Shown here in pieces: positions 44,296 through 52,533 of a stretch of 64,000 bases of DNA; the stretch's first letter is position 1; the number at the start of each line of letters is the position of its first letter. This DNA comes from Actinomyces sp. S6-Spd3 (lineage in GTDB: Bacteria > Actinomycetota > Actinomycetes > Actinomycetales > Actinomycetaceae), in contig NZ_JRMV01000275.1 in the NCBI RefSeq assembly GCF_000758755.1, positions 153,486 to 217,485 on the forward strand. The letters run 5' to 3'. The translations under genes were made by a program, and so were the position numbers. The notes under the pieces were generated by a model. It was not told where the DNA came from. It worked only from the letters and a program-made list of their open reading frames with translations, and did not search any database.

Positions 44296-45600
44296 TCACA
44301 ACGCCTTGATACCGGCCAAGCCGTCACTAATGAGAGCACGCAAACGCAGGCCAGAAGCCTTGAACGCGTCCATCGCAACCTTCATGATGTGGCGACGCGG
44401 GCGAAGATCATGGTTGAAGACTCCGTAGAAAACCTCTGCAGCAAGGCGTCCATAGTCCTTGTACATACGAGGACGCTCAAGGAAAGCAGGGGCCTTCGCG
44501 TAGGTCTGCATGTCCTGCCCGACGAAGGAAGATTTCAACTCACTGAGGTAGCGATCCATCGCTGCCTGAGAGAAATCGCCGGATTCAAGGGCAGCATGAA
44601 CCGCCGTTGAAGCCGCTAGCGCAGAACCCGCAGCAAGATCCATCCCTCGAATAGTCAAACCAGTATTAAGAGTGAATCCAGCTGCATCGCCAATAATCAC
44701 CAACCCCGGACGGGTGAGATCATGCGTCACCATCTGAGGCCCATCTTCAATGGTCAGGTGGCACCCGTACTCAAGCAATTCGCCGTCTTCAAGAAGAGGA
44801 GCAATTGCCGGATGGGTGAGCAGGTGATCATGGACATCCGAAGAAGACAAGCCCGATGCTTCCAAGTCATCAAGGCGCATGACAACACCGATAGAGACGG
44901 AATCTTTATTGGTGTACATGAAAGCTCCGCCTGCAACGCCCTGGGTCGCATCCCCAACCATTGCGTAGGCTGCACCGCAGTTATCGCGAACATTGAAGCG
45001 ATCTTCAAGGACCTTCTCGGGAAGAGCGATCACCGACTTCACACCCACTGCAAGGTGTTTCTTCGGCTCTTTAGTGCGGATTCCCGCCTGCTGGGCAATG
45101 AAAGAGTTCACCCCATCTGCTGCAACCACAACGTGGGAGCGCAGCTCATCTTCCCCGGCACGAACACCAACAACCTGTCCGTTTTCGATGATGAGGGAGT
45201 CAACCTTCACACCCGGCATCACAGTGACACCGGCCTCCTCACACTTCTCGCTCAGCCACAAATCGAGCTTTGCGCGCAACACTGTGACTGCATTAGCGGG
45301 CTCAGCAAGACGCTGATCCCAGTAGTCAATGTTGACCGCTGACTTTTCATTGAGCAGGCTGACGATATTACGTGTGATTCGGCGTTCTACAGGAGCTTCA
45401 TGAATGAAGTCCGGGAAGACCTGTTCCATTACTCGGCAGTAGAAAACACCACCCGAGAGATTCTTGGAACCGGGTTCCATCGCACGCTCAATGAGAAGGA
45501 CCTCGTGTCCCTGTCCGGCAAGAGTATAGGCGGCAACACAACCGGCTACACCTCCACCGATCACGATGACCTCGAAATCAACCTCTACTTCTTCAGACAT
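44296..45600 (-). CDS. fixC: Electron-transfer flavoprotein--quinone oxidoreductase FixC
   Basis: FAD-dependent oxidoreductase of 434 residues, the ETF:quinone oxidoreductase-like part of FixABCX. It has N-terminal FAD loop VIVIGGGVAGCVAAYTLAG (about 10-28), GSKNLSGGVFYCRVMEQVFP, VVAADGVNSFIAQQAG and a second FAD contact LVIIGDAAGFTLNTGLTIRG. This set is very close to E. coli FixC. In enteric carnitine metabolism it feeds electrons to crotonobetainyl-CoA reductase. GAGGAAG precedes the ATG. It lies eight bases after fixB. Confidence 0.96.
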   Translation of the reverse strand: MSEEVEVDFEVIVIGGGVAGCVAAYTLAGQGHEVLLIERAMEPGSKNLSGGVFYCRVMEQVFPDFIHEAPVERRITRNIVSLLNEKSAVNIDYWDQRLAEPANAVTVLRAKLDLWLSEKCEEAGVTVMPGVKVDSLIIENGQVVGVRAGEDELRSHVVVAADGVNSFIAQQAGIRTKEPKKHLAVGVKSVIALPEKVLEDRFNVRDNCGAAYAMVGDATQGVAGGAFMYTNKDSVSIGVVMRLDDLEASGLSSSDVHDHLLTHPAIAPLLEDGELLEYGCHLTIEDGPQMVTHDLTRPGLVIIGDAAGFTLNTGLTIRGMDLAAGSALAASTAVHAALESGDFSQAAMDRYLSELKSSFVGQDMQTYAKAPAFLERPRMYKDYGRLAAEVFYGVFNHDLRPRRHIMKVAMDAFKASGLRLRALISDGLAGIKAL

Positions 45601-45608
45601 ACTCTTCC

Positions 45609-46481
45609 TCAGGAAAGTGCTGCGGTAATCGCAGGCAGGACATCGTAGAGGTCGCCCACGATTCCGTAGTCAGCAACCTCAAAGATCGGGGCATTGGCAT
45701 CACTATTGACAGCAACGACGACCTTCGAATCGGACATACCCGAGGTGTGCTGAACCTGACCGGAAATACCGGCAGCAAGGTACAGATCCGGAGCAACGTG
45801 CATGCCGGAAACACCAACATAGCGATCCTTTGACAGCCAAGCGGTACCTTCAGCCAAGGGACGGGAGCAGGCGAGCTCTGCGCCCAGTGCTGCGGCCAGG
45901 TCGCGGGCGATCTGCAGATCTTCCTCGGCCTTGAAGCCCCGACCGGCTGCGACGATACGACGCGCTGCAGCAAGATTGGCGGGACCTGAACCAGCGGGCT
46001 CCACAGCGCTCACGCTGGCCTCGTAGTGCTCTTCCGAGCCGGCCTCGGGCGCAACTTCTGCGCCTTCGACGGGGGCTCCACCTTCGAGGACGACAACAGC
46101 GCCGCCGGGGAAGGAAATGGTCTCCTGAGTCAGGCCACCAAAGCGCGAAACTTCGGCCTCGCCAGCGGAAACGCGGAGCGCACCGTTGATGAGGGGAAGG
46201 CCCAGGCGCGCTGCGACAGCGCCGGCAAGGACGCGCTCAACGGGACGGTTCGCGGCGAAGACGATATCTGCGCCAGCGCCTTCCAACACAGCGTTCACTG
46301 CGGGGGCAAAAGCCTCAAGAGGCGCATTGCTTCCACGACCGATGGCCACAACGCGGTCAACACCAGCGATGCCGGTGGCCTCGTCGCCAAGAGCGATGAC
46401 GGTTACGGGACCGATCGCACGCGCGGCCTCGACGAGGGATGCAATCTGATTCGATGTCGTAATGATCCATGTGTTAGTCAT
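45609..46481 (-). CDS. fixB: Electron-transfer flavoprotein alpha subunit FixB
   Basis: 290-residue ETF alpha-type subunit. The C-terminal FAD-binding domain is intact: VAAGRGFKAEEDLQIARDLA, LAEGTAWLSKDRYVGVSGM, APDLYLAAGISGQVQHTSGM, and VAVNSDANAPIFEVADYGIVGD. It pairs with FixA to hold FAD and pass electrons to or from the acyl-CoA reductase CaiA. It is 15 bases after fixA. Relative to housekeeping ETF genes, the link to fixC and fixX marks it as the Fix type. Confidence 0.96.
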   Translation of the reverse strand: MTNTWIITTSNQIASLVEAARAIGPVTVIALGDEATGIAGVDRVVAIGRGSNAPLEAFAPAVNAVLEGAGADIVFAANRPVERVLAGAVAARLGLPLINGALRVSAGEAEVSRFGGLTQETISFPGGAVVVLEGGAPVEGAEVAPEAGSEEHYEASVSAVEPAGSGPANLAAARRIVAAGRGFKAEEDLQIARDLAAALGAELACSRPLAEGTAWLSKDRYVGVSGMHVAPDLYLAAGISGQVQHTSGMSDSKVVVAVNSDANAPIFEVADYGIVGDLYDVLPAITAALS

Positions 46482-46496
46482 TGTCCAAGTCCTTTC

Positions 46497-47258
46497 TCAG
46501 AGCACACCAGCGCTACGCAGCGCCTCGACCAGTTTCACAGCGGCGTCGTCACCACTGAGAATTTCCTTCTTACGTTCCTGAGCGACCGGGCGCAGGCGGC
46601 CGGTGACCTCAACAGAAATCGGCTCGACACCCAGATCTGCAAGAGCAACGGTGTCCATCGGCTTCTTTCCTGCCTGCAGAACATCCTTCATACCGGGAAC
46701 CTTGACGGTCGCAGCATCTGTTGTCACGGCAACGACGACGGGGCCATCGACCGTGATCGTACGTGTACCAGAGGCGGTAGCCTGCGTGATGGTCCATCCA
46801 TTTCCGTTGGCCTCAACCGCGGAAACCTCCTGGAAACAGGGCCATCCCAGGTAACCTGCGACCAGAGCAGACATCATCTTGGCGGACTCGTCAATGGAAG
46901 AGTCGCCCGTCAAGAGGATATTCGCGCCTTCAACCTTGCGAACCAGAGCGGCAAGCGCAGCTGCGACCGCAGTGGCGTTCAGATCACGAGCGGCATCATC
47001 GGCAACGACCAACGCACGGTCGAATCCGCGCGAAAGAGCAGCCTTTTTTGCCATTGAGGAGGACACCAGTGCGTCTCCTACGGAAATACCAACGAGCTCT
47101 TCGCCCTTAGCATCTGCGACAGTGCGTGCCACCTGAATGGCAACGGGGTCGTATTCACTCACCGCGGCCTTCGCACGCGACCAGTCAACGACACCATCAG
47201 AACCCACGGTTGTATCCTGCGGGTTTGCAGCGTACTTATACGCGACAACGATACTCAT
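46497..47258 (-). CDS. fixA: Electron-transfer flavoprotein beta subunit FixA
   Basis: 253 residues from the ATG at 47258 (AAGGACA site). ETF beta-type subunit with N-terminal MSIVVAYKYAANPQDTTV, SEYDPVAIQVA, LLTGDSSIDESAKMMSALVA and VTTDAATVKVPGMKDVLQAGKKP near the end, as in E. coli FixA. First gene of the fixABCX unit. It is divergent from a TetR-family gene with a 146-base shared control region, so TetR regulation is likely. Confidence 0.95.
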   Translation of the reverse strand: MSIVVAYKYAANPQDTTVGSDGVVDWSRAKAAVSEYDPVAIQVARTVADAKGEELVGISVGDALVSSSMAKKAALSRGFDRALVVADDAARDLNATAVAAALAALVRKVEGANILLTGDSSIDESAKMMSALVAGYLGWPCFQEVSAVEANGNGWTITQATASGTRTITVDGPVVVAVTTDAATVKVPGMKDVLQAGKKPMDTVALADLGVEPISVEVTGRLRPVAQERKKEILSGDDAAVKLVEALRSAGVL

Positions 47259-47360
47259 CGTGTCCTTCTCTCTTGAGTGTTGTTTTCGGATAGATACAGG
47301 GAAGACTCCCCAAGTTTTCTCAGCTCCCGAAAAGCGCACGCATTAACCCGCAAGGTGCGA

Positions 47361-47376
47361 GTAATATGGCGCTTAC
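47361..47376. promoter_or_regulatory. Possible TetR operator and tetR -10 element
   Basis: GTAATATGGCGCTTAC has GTAA/TTAC arms and partly matching outer GC pairs. TAATAT at 47362-47367 is a good -10 for the plus-strand tetR gene, with a transcript start about 30 bases before the GTG at 47405. The overlap suggests autoregulation; it is weak as a palindrome. Confidence 0.4.
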
Positions 47377-47404
47377 CAGCAGCTATGAAAGAAAGGTGCA
47401 AGTC

Positions 47405-48037
47405 GTGCCGAATCCTCGACAAGACGCGCCCAAAGTTGGTCGGCCACGCGATGAAGTGGTCGAAACCAAGATCATCGAAAGCGCCCTGACGCTCTACGGA
47501 GAGGTCGGCTGGGCCGCTTTCAACCTGACCAAGGTCGCCAGCGCTGCCGGAGTGGGCAAATCCAGCATTTACACACGCTGGGAAACCCGCGATGCCCTCC
47601 TGAAGGACGCCTTCGCGCGATTGGTTCGTTGCCCTGGCCCACGCGGGAATAGCGCGCGGGAAGTTTTGATGAACGAGGCCGAATTCCGCCTTCGCGAGTA
47701 CCTTGGGCCGAATCGTCGGGCAGTTCGTCGCCTGTTCGTCGAGGCTGGTGAAACGAACGATCCGACGATCGCCCTGATTCACAACAAGATTTTCGTTACC
47801 CCCCTGGGTGCGATTCGCACACGCTTGTGGGAGTTCAAGAGCGCGGGGCAGATTAAGGACACCCTGTCGGTGACCCGCCTGCTTGACGCGATTGAAGGCT
47901 CGGTTCTGATGCGCACCTTCTGCCTGCCCGATGACTACATCGACTGCTTCATGCTGAAGGTTCCGCGTTACCTTGAAGCTTTGATTGACGATCAGCTTCA
48001 TGGCAATCTCAATTCGTCACTACGCGCAGTATCCTGA
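47405..48037 (+). CDS. TetR-family transcriptional regulator of the cai/fix island
   Basis: 210 residues from the GTG at 47405, preceded by GAAAGAAAGG; the frame opens at 47366 with an ATG that overlaps the likely -10. The N-terminal TetR domain is clear: VVETKIIESALTLYGEVGWA then LTKVASAAGVGKSSIYTRWE near 42-60. The C-terminal ligand domain is not assignable to a known effector. It is the only plus-strand gene in the island besides the lacI-like one and is divergent from fixA; its 3' end overlaps the convergent hydrolase gene by 40 bases. It probably senses a CoA thioester or substrate of the pathway. Confidence 0.9.
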   Translation: MPNPRQDAPKVGRPRDEVVETKIIESALTLYGEVGWAAFNLTKVASAAGVGKSSIYTRWETRDALLKDAFARLVRCPGPRGNSAREVLMNEAEFRLREYLGPNRRAVRRLFVEAGETNDPTIALIHNKIFVTPLGAIRTRLWEFKSAGQIKDTLSVTRLLDAIEGSVLMRTFCLPDDYIDCFMLKVPRYLEALIDDQLHGNLNSSLRAVS

Positions 48038-48675
48038 GCCACTTCCCGCGGACAGAGAACGCGCGCCCAGTGCGTGAGCTGCGCCTTTTCTGCCGCCAAA
48101 GTGGTGGCTGGACCGTGCCCGGGAAGTACGCGAAGATCCTGATTAACCTCTGCGAGTTTCGCGCAGGATGAGGCCATAAGCGCCCGGTCTCCCCCGGGAA
48201 AATCAGTCCGTCCAATCGTTCCGGCAAATAGCATGTCGCCGCTGAACAGGATCGAGTTGGCGCGATCGATCAAACAGATATGTCCCTGAGTGTGTCCCGG
48301 GGTATCGATCACCTCAAGGCGATCGCTCCCCCACTCAATGACATCGCCTTCCTTCAAAGGCCGATCAACGTGATCCACGACGTAGTCGATACCTTCGACA
48401 TCGAATCCAGACAGATGCAAGTCGCGCGTTCCAGCAACATCTGCAGCTCCACAGGCGACCCAGCACCCGTGTTGAGCGACAAGTTCATTAACTGCCCCGA
48501 TGTGGTCGCAATGACAGTGGGTGAGCACGATACCGACGACGTCCAAGTCCTGCGTCCATTGCTGTAGGAAGCTCGCTTGGTCGCCCGGGTCGACAATAAT
48601 CGTCCCGCCTTCATTCGTTAGCGCGTAGCAATTCGTGCGGTACGCGCTCACAACCACTGAATCAATGCGATACAT
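47998..48675 (-). CDS. Metallo-beta-lactamase-fold hydrolase (glyoxalase II-like)
   Basis: 225 residues. Metal ligands are in THCHCDHIG (52-60), with the later His in DTPGHTQGHICL, the bridging Asp in LFSGDMLFAGTIGR and His in VLPGHGPATTL, so the zinc site is complete. This subclass often hydrolyses thioesters such as S-lactoylglutathione. The gene follows the YaaU-like permease by three bases as the last gene of the cai unit. A thioesterase role in the pathway is inference. Its end overlaps the tetR end by 40 bases. Confidence 0.85.
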   Translation of the reverse strand: MYRIDSVVVSAYRTNCYALTNEGGTIIVDPGDQASFLQQWTQDLDVVGIVLTHCHCDHIGAVNELVAQHGCWVACGAADVAGTRDLHLSGFDVEGIDYVVDHVDRPLKEGDVIEWGSDRLEVIDTPGHTQGHICLIDRANSILFSGDMLFAGTIGRTDFPGGDRALMASSCAKLAEVNQDLRVLPGHGPATTLAAEKAQLTHWARVLCPREVAQDTARSDELRLP

Positions 48676-48678
48676 CGT

Positions 48679-50007
48679 TTAGCGCCCCTTGAAGTCCGCT
48701 GATCCTGTAACGTCCAAGCTCAGTCCCTTGGTTTCAGGGGCCCAAGCGAAGGAAACACCAAATCCAAGTGCCGAAATGAGCGCACCGGCAAGCATGGTTG
48801 CCGAGATCCCGTAATCGGCGATAAATGCCGGAAGGACGAACATTGAGTAGACGGTGCCGATTCGGCTCAGAGCCATAGCAACACCCATTGCCGAGGCGCG
48901 AATGGAGGTTGGGAAGAGCTCGTTGGGGTAGAGCCACTCGAGGTTGCCCGGACCGCCAGCAAGAAGTGCGTAGGCGATGAAGCAAATGGAAATCAGAACG
49001 ATTCCCCCCTGCGGGAAGAAACCGATCAAACCAAGCGCAATCGTCATGCCGAAGAAACACCAGATGATGAGCGGACGACGCCCCACGCGTTCAGCCAAGT
49101 ACATTGCGGGGAATGTACCGAGCATAAAGAAGGTGCCGATAACAAGCTCGCCAATCAGCGAATTGCGTCCCTCTCCAAGGCCAATGGAGCCAACGATTGT
49201 GGGGCCATAGGTGTAAAGAGCAAACATCGGAATTGCCTGACAGAGCCAAATCACACCAACGAAGATCACGCGACGCAGATAAACACCACTGAAGATCTTC
49301 TTAAACTCAGTTTTCTCGGCAACCTCTTGCGCAGGAAGGCGGACATTTTCACCGAAAAGCTTCATGACAACGCGATCGGCTTCTTCTTGGCGGCCTTTCG
49401 ATGCCAACCACCTGGGAGATTCGGGGATATCCCAACGTCCGATAAGAATTAGTACTGCCGGGATCGCAGACGACGCCAGCATCCAGCGCCAGCCGTGAGG
49501 GGTTTCGTAAAGCGCGTAGCCCACAAGAGCTGCGACATTGGCACCGAGATACCATGCGGCAGCGATCATGCCCATCGACATTGCGCGATGTTTGCGCGGT
49601 GAGAACTCCGCAATCATCGATGTGGCAATCGGATAATCTGCGCCGATTGCCACACCGATGAGGAAGCGCAGAGCCACTAATTGCAGAGGAGACGTAACGA
49701 CGGCACACAGTACCGACAAAACGACAATGACAATCAGGTCAAGAATGAACATCTTGTGACGACCAATGAGGTCCGTCAGCCATCCTCCGACTGCGGCACC
49801 TAAGAAAAGACCGACCAAAGCGGCAATTCCCAGCAAGCCCGACATGGAATTACTGATCTCGATATCGGTACCTAGGCGTGAAAGCGCCACGCCGATAATT
49901 CCTAGAACATAGCCTTCAAGGAATGGACCACCACTGGAAAATGCGATGATGCGCCACAGCACACCCGACATATCCAGATCTTCGAGATCTGTTACTTCCT
50001 TTTTCAC
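48679..50007 (-). CDS. yaaU: MFS permease closely related to E. coli YaaU
   Basis: 442 residues from the GTG at 50007 behind GAGGAG; 12 transmembrane segments. Sugar-porter-like signatures: GRHKMF after helix 2, LRFLIGVAIGADYPIATSMI, PESPRWLASKGR before the central loop, and GGPGNLEWLYPNELFPTSIR. From memory, the whole pattern, including SSGGPFLEGYVL at the front, matches E. coli YaaU, encoded directly after fixX. Substrate unknown in both. With no caiT in the window, this or the second permease is the probable importer. It lies 79 bases after the MaoC gene. Confidence 0.9.
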   Translation of the reverse strand: MKKEVTDLEDLDMSGVLWRIIAFSSGGPFLEGYVLGIIGVALSRLGTDIEISNSMSGLLGIAALVGLFLGAAVGGWLTDLIGRHKMFILDLIVIVVLSVLCAVVTSPLQLVALRFLIGVAIGADYPIATSMIAEFSPRKHRAMSMGMIAAAWYLGANVAALVGYALYETPHGWRWMLASSAIPAVLILIGRWDIPESPRWLASKGRQEEADRVVMKLFGENVRLPAQEVAEKTEFKKIFSGVYLRRVIFVGVIWLCQAIPMFALYTYGPTIVGSIGLGEGRNSLIGELVIGTFFMLGTFPAMYLAERVGRRPLIIWCFFGMTIALGLIGFFPQGGIVLISICFIAYALLAGGPGNLEWLYPNELFPTSIRASAMGVAMALSRIGTVYSMFVLPAFIADYGISATMLAGALISALGFGVSFAWAPETKGLSLDVTGSADFKGR

Positions 50008-50086
50008 TGCGTGTATCTCCTCTAACACCTCGATAGCAGAACTGCAGATCATCGTGTGATCACGCAGCTATGCTTTCAAGGTTACT

Positions 50087-50962
50087 TCAGCGGTATTCGA
50101 TAATCCCCCAGTTCAGGTGCGGCTTCGCACCGGTGACATCAGCATCTTCGTCCACCAGCTGGAAACGGAGCTCGCCTTCTCCGACCTTCCACAGCTTCGT
50201 CTTCAGAGTGCTTCCGGGCAGAACCGGCGAAGTAATGCGGGTCTTGAAACGGGTGATGCGCTCGGGTTCTCCGGGAACGAAAGCGTTGATTGCATGACGC
50301 ATAACAACACCCGCGTAAGAGATCGCGTGAAGAATGGGACGAGGCTCACCGTTCTCAGCTGCATAATCCCAGTCGATATGCTGCGGGTGATAGTCGCCCG
50401 ACAGGCGGTAGATCAAAGCCTGGTTCTCAGGAATACGCTCAACAACCTCGACGTCAGCCTCGCGCTCTGGCATCTCAACGATGTCCTTGGGAGGCTTGGG
50501 GCCACCCCAACCGCCGTCGTAAATCAGGCAGTCCCAAGATTCGTTCGTGAAAAGCAGGTTTCCGTCCGAATCGTAGGTGTCCCCAATATGCTGAGCGAGC
50601 AGGCCACGGCCCTCACCACGGTCATAGAGGCCTTCAAGGCGAACCATAGTTTCCAAGTGATCGCTCATCTTAGTGATCGGCTGGTGGAAACGAATATCGA
50701 AGCCCCAGTGCAGGGAGCCCGCATAGTTGTAGCCGTAGTCAATGGTACGAGTGACCTCGGAATCCACGATGAGCATCGCACCAAACATGGGCAGAACCTT
50801 GAGCTGAGGATTACGTTCATCGTGCTCGTTGAGGTATTCGAGGCCGTCCTTGCCATCGATACCTGCACCGCAGCCAAGAGCAAACAGCTCAAGATCACGG
50901 AAAGTGTAGTCACGGACGAAAGGACCGAAGGTCTGTCCGACCATATCCGTATTGATTGCCAT
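50087..50962 (-). CDS. MaoC-family hydratase (hydratase-2 type, double hotdog)
   Basis: 291 residues from the ATG at 50962 (AAAGGAA site). Two hotdog halves, as in the hydratase-2 part of MFE-2 and mycobacterial HtdY/ChsH-type proteins. The catalytic region in the second half reads YRLSGDYHPQHIDWDYA (185-201), keeping the Asp190/His195 dyad, but the usual Asn of GDxNPxH is His192. Family members add water to trans-2-enoyl-CoA giving the (R)-type 3-hydroxyacyl-CoA. It follows caiC by 11 bases, where the enteric operon has the crotonase caiD. It probably replaces CaiD. Confidence 0.88.
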   Translation of the reverse strand: MAINTDMVGQTFGPFVRDYTFRDLELFALGCGAGIDGKDGLEYLNEHDERNPQLKVLPMFGAMLIVDSEVTRTIDYGYNYAGSLHWGFDIRFHQPITKMSDHLETMVRLEGLYDRGEGRGLLAQHIGDTYDSDGNLLFTNESWDCLIYDGGWGGPKPPKDIVEMPEREADVEVVERIPENQALIYRLSGDYHPQHIDWDYAAENGEPRPILHAISYAGVVMRHAINAFVPGEPERITRFKTRITSPVLPGSTLKTKLWKVGEGELRFQLVDEDADVTGAKPHLNWGIIEYR

Positions 50963-50973
50963 GCCTGTTCCTT

Positions 50974-52530
50974 TCACAGGGTTTTGAGTAATTCTTTGTT
51001 GACTTTGCCGTATTCACCGCGAGGCAGCTCATCGACGATCCGTACCTCGTTGGGAACTTTGAAGGAAGACAGTCGTTGGCGGCAAAACTCCAACACACTG
51101 TCAGGGCTCAGCTCCTTACCCGGGTGGAGGGTGAGGAAGGCATGAATATCTTGCCCGCGAATGGGGTGGCGTACTCCAACGACCGCCGCATCGCTCACTT
51201 CCGGGATTTGGCGAAGAAGGTTTTCAATTTCACCCGAGGTCACCGACTCACCGTTGCGCTTGATGAGGTCGTGTCGCCGATCGACGAAAAAGAGCCATCC
51301 GTCGGGGTCAACGTATCCCCAGTCACCGGTGTGATACCACCCATCGATGACCGCCTCCCCAGTCGCATCGGGGCGCTGCCAGTACCCCTGCATAAGCGAG
51401 ATCCCCATCTCGCCCCGAATGCGGATCTCACCATTGTGTCCCTGCGCTACTTCTGCTCCGGATTCATCACAAATCTTGAGCTCATAGCCAGGACCAACCT
51501 GTCCCACTGAAGGCCAGCGCCGCTCCCCCACGGGCGGATCGGTGACAACTCCAACCAGGGTCTCGGTCGAGCCATAGTTATTGAGTAGTGGAACAGCAAA
51601 ACGCTTTTCAAAGCGTTCTTTATCTTCATCAGACAGCATCAGGAAATAGTGCATCTGACGCACGCAGTGGTTCTGTTCTTCTGGATCCACGGGTTGAGCA
51701 AGCATCGTCATGACAATCAGTGCCATTCCCTGGACCAAAGTCGCTCGGGTTTCACACACCGATTTCCAGAAACGATGTGCGCTGTAACGGCTAAGAAGAA
51801 TCAGCGTCGCTCCAGCGGTGATGACCGGAATGAAGGCTGAGAGCTGGAAATTCACGTGGCTAGCAACCATAGAAGTCGCGTAGCGATCATCACTGGTCAT
51901 CGCCAGTTCCCAGTTAACGTATTTTCCTGAAAATACGGCATTGGCATGCGTGATCATGACACCTTTAGGAGACGCGGTCGTCCCAGAGGTGAACATAATT
52001 TCCAAAAGACTCAGCGCTTCAAGCTGCGGATCGTAATCCAGCTGAGGCGAGCAGCTCCGACTGAGAGCGGGTAGAGAAGACTCCTCCTCACCGGCATCAC
52101 TTCCCACCAAGAGCACCTGAACTCCCGAGGCCAACACGGCCTCGTCGAGGGTCAGCGAGCACCCTCGGGTACAAATCACCGCACGAGCACCACTGGCACC
52201 GATCAGCCCGGCAAGTTCAAAAGAAGTTCCCTTCGTGTCCAGGGGAACGATGACCGCACCGATCTTCGCGATCGCCAAGAAGCATTCGATGAACTCGACG
52301 CTATTGGGCAGGTAGAGTGCAATGCGGTCACCGCTGCGAAAGCCCAGTTTGAGAAGGACATTCGCATATCGATTCACTTGCTCATCTGTCTGACGGTAGG
52401 AGCGTTCAACGCGCACGCCAGCGCACACATCCTCAAAAATAAGGAAGCTGCGTTCTGGGGCTGCATTGACCGCATCCTCCCAGATGTCGCGCAGATTAGT
52501 GCGCGAGTGAATCTCATCCCGAATCGTCAC
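50974..52530 (-). CDS. caiC: Crotonobetaine/carnitine--CoA ligase CaiC
   Basis: ATP-dependent acyl-CoA ligase of 518 residues, activating crotonobetaine, carnitine or butyrobetaine to the CoA ester. The AMP-binding loop FTSGTTASPKG is at 180-190, followed by NNYGSTETLVGVV, GWYHTGDWGYVD and FFVDRRHDLIKRNGE, with the catalytic Lys in RGEYGKVNK near the end. The stretch FLMLSDEDKERFEKRF and ERRWPSVGQVGPGYE track E. coli CaiC closely by memory. It is three bases after caiB. Confidence 0.93.
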   Translation of the reverse strand: MTIRDEIHSRTNLRDIWEDAVNAAPERSFLIFEDVCAGVRVERSYRQTDEQVNRYANVLLKLGFRSGDRIALYLPNSVEFIECFLAIAKIGAVIVPLDTKGTSFELAGLIGASGARAVICTRGCSLTLDEAVLASGVQVLLVGSDAGEEESSLPALSRSCSPQLDYDPQLEALSLLEIMFTSGTTASPKGVMITHANAVFSGKYVNWELAMTSDDRYATSMVASHVNFQLSAFIPVITAGATLILLSRYSAHRFWKSVCETRATLVQGMALIVMTMLAQPVDPEEQNHCVRQMHYFLMLSDEDKERFEKRFAVPLLNNYGSTETLVGVVTDPPVGERRWPSVGQVGPGYELKICDESGAEVAQGHNGEIRIRGEMGISLMQGYWQRPDATGEAVIDGWYHTGDWGYVDPDGWLFFVDRRHDLIKRNGESVTSGEIENLLRQIPEVSDAAVVGVRHPIRGQDIHAFLTLHPGKELSPDSVLEFCRQRLSSFKVPNEVRIVDELPRGEYGKVNKELLKTL

Positions 52531-52533
52531 GAA

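Noticed and set aside
46026..47057. 343-codon plus-strand open frame opposite fixB/fixA
   Set aside because: Mirror frame of the ETF genes with no recognisable fold.
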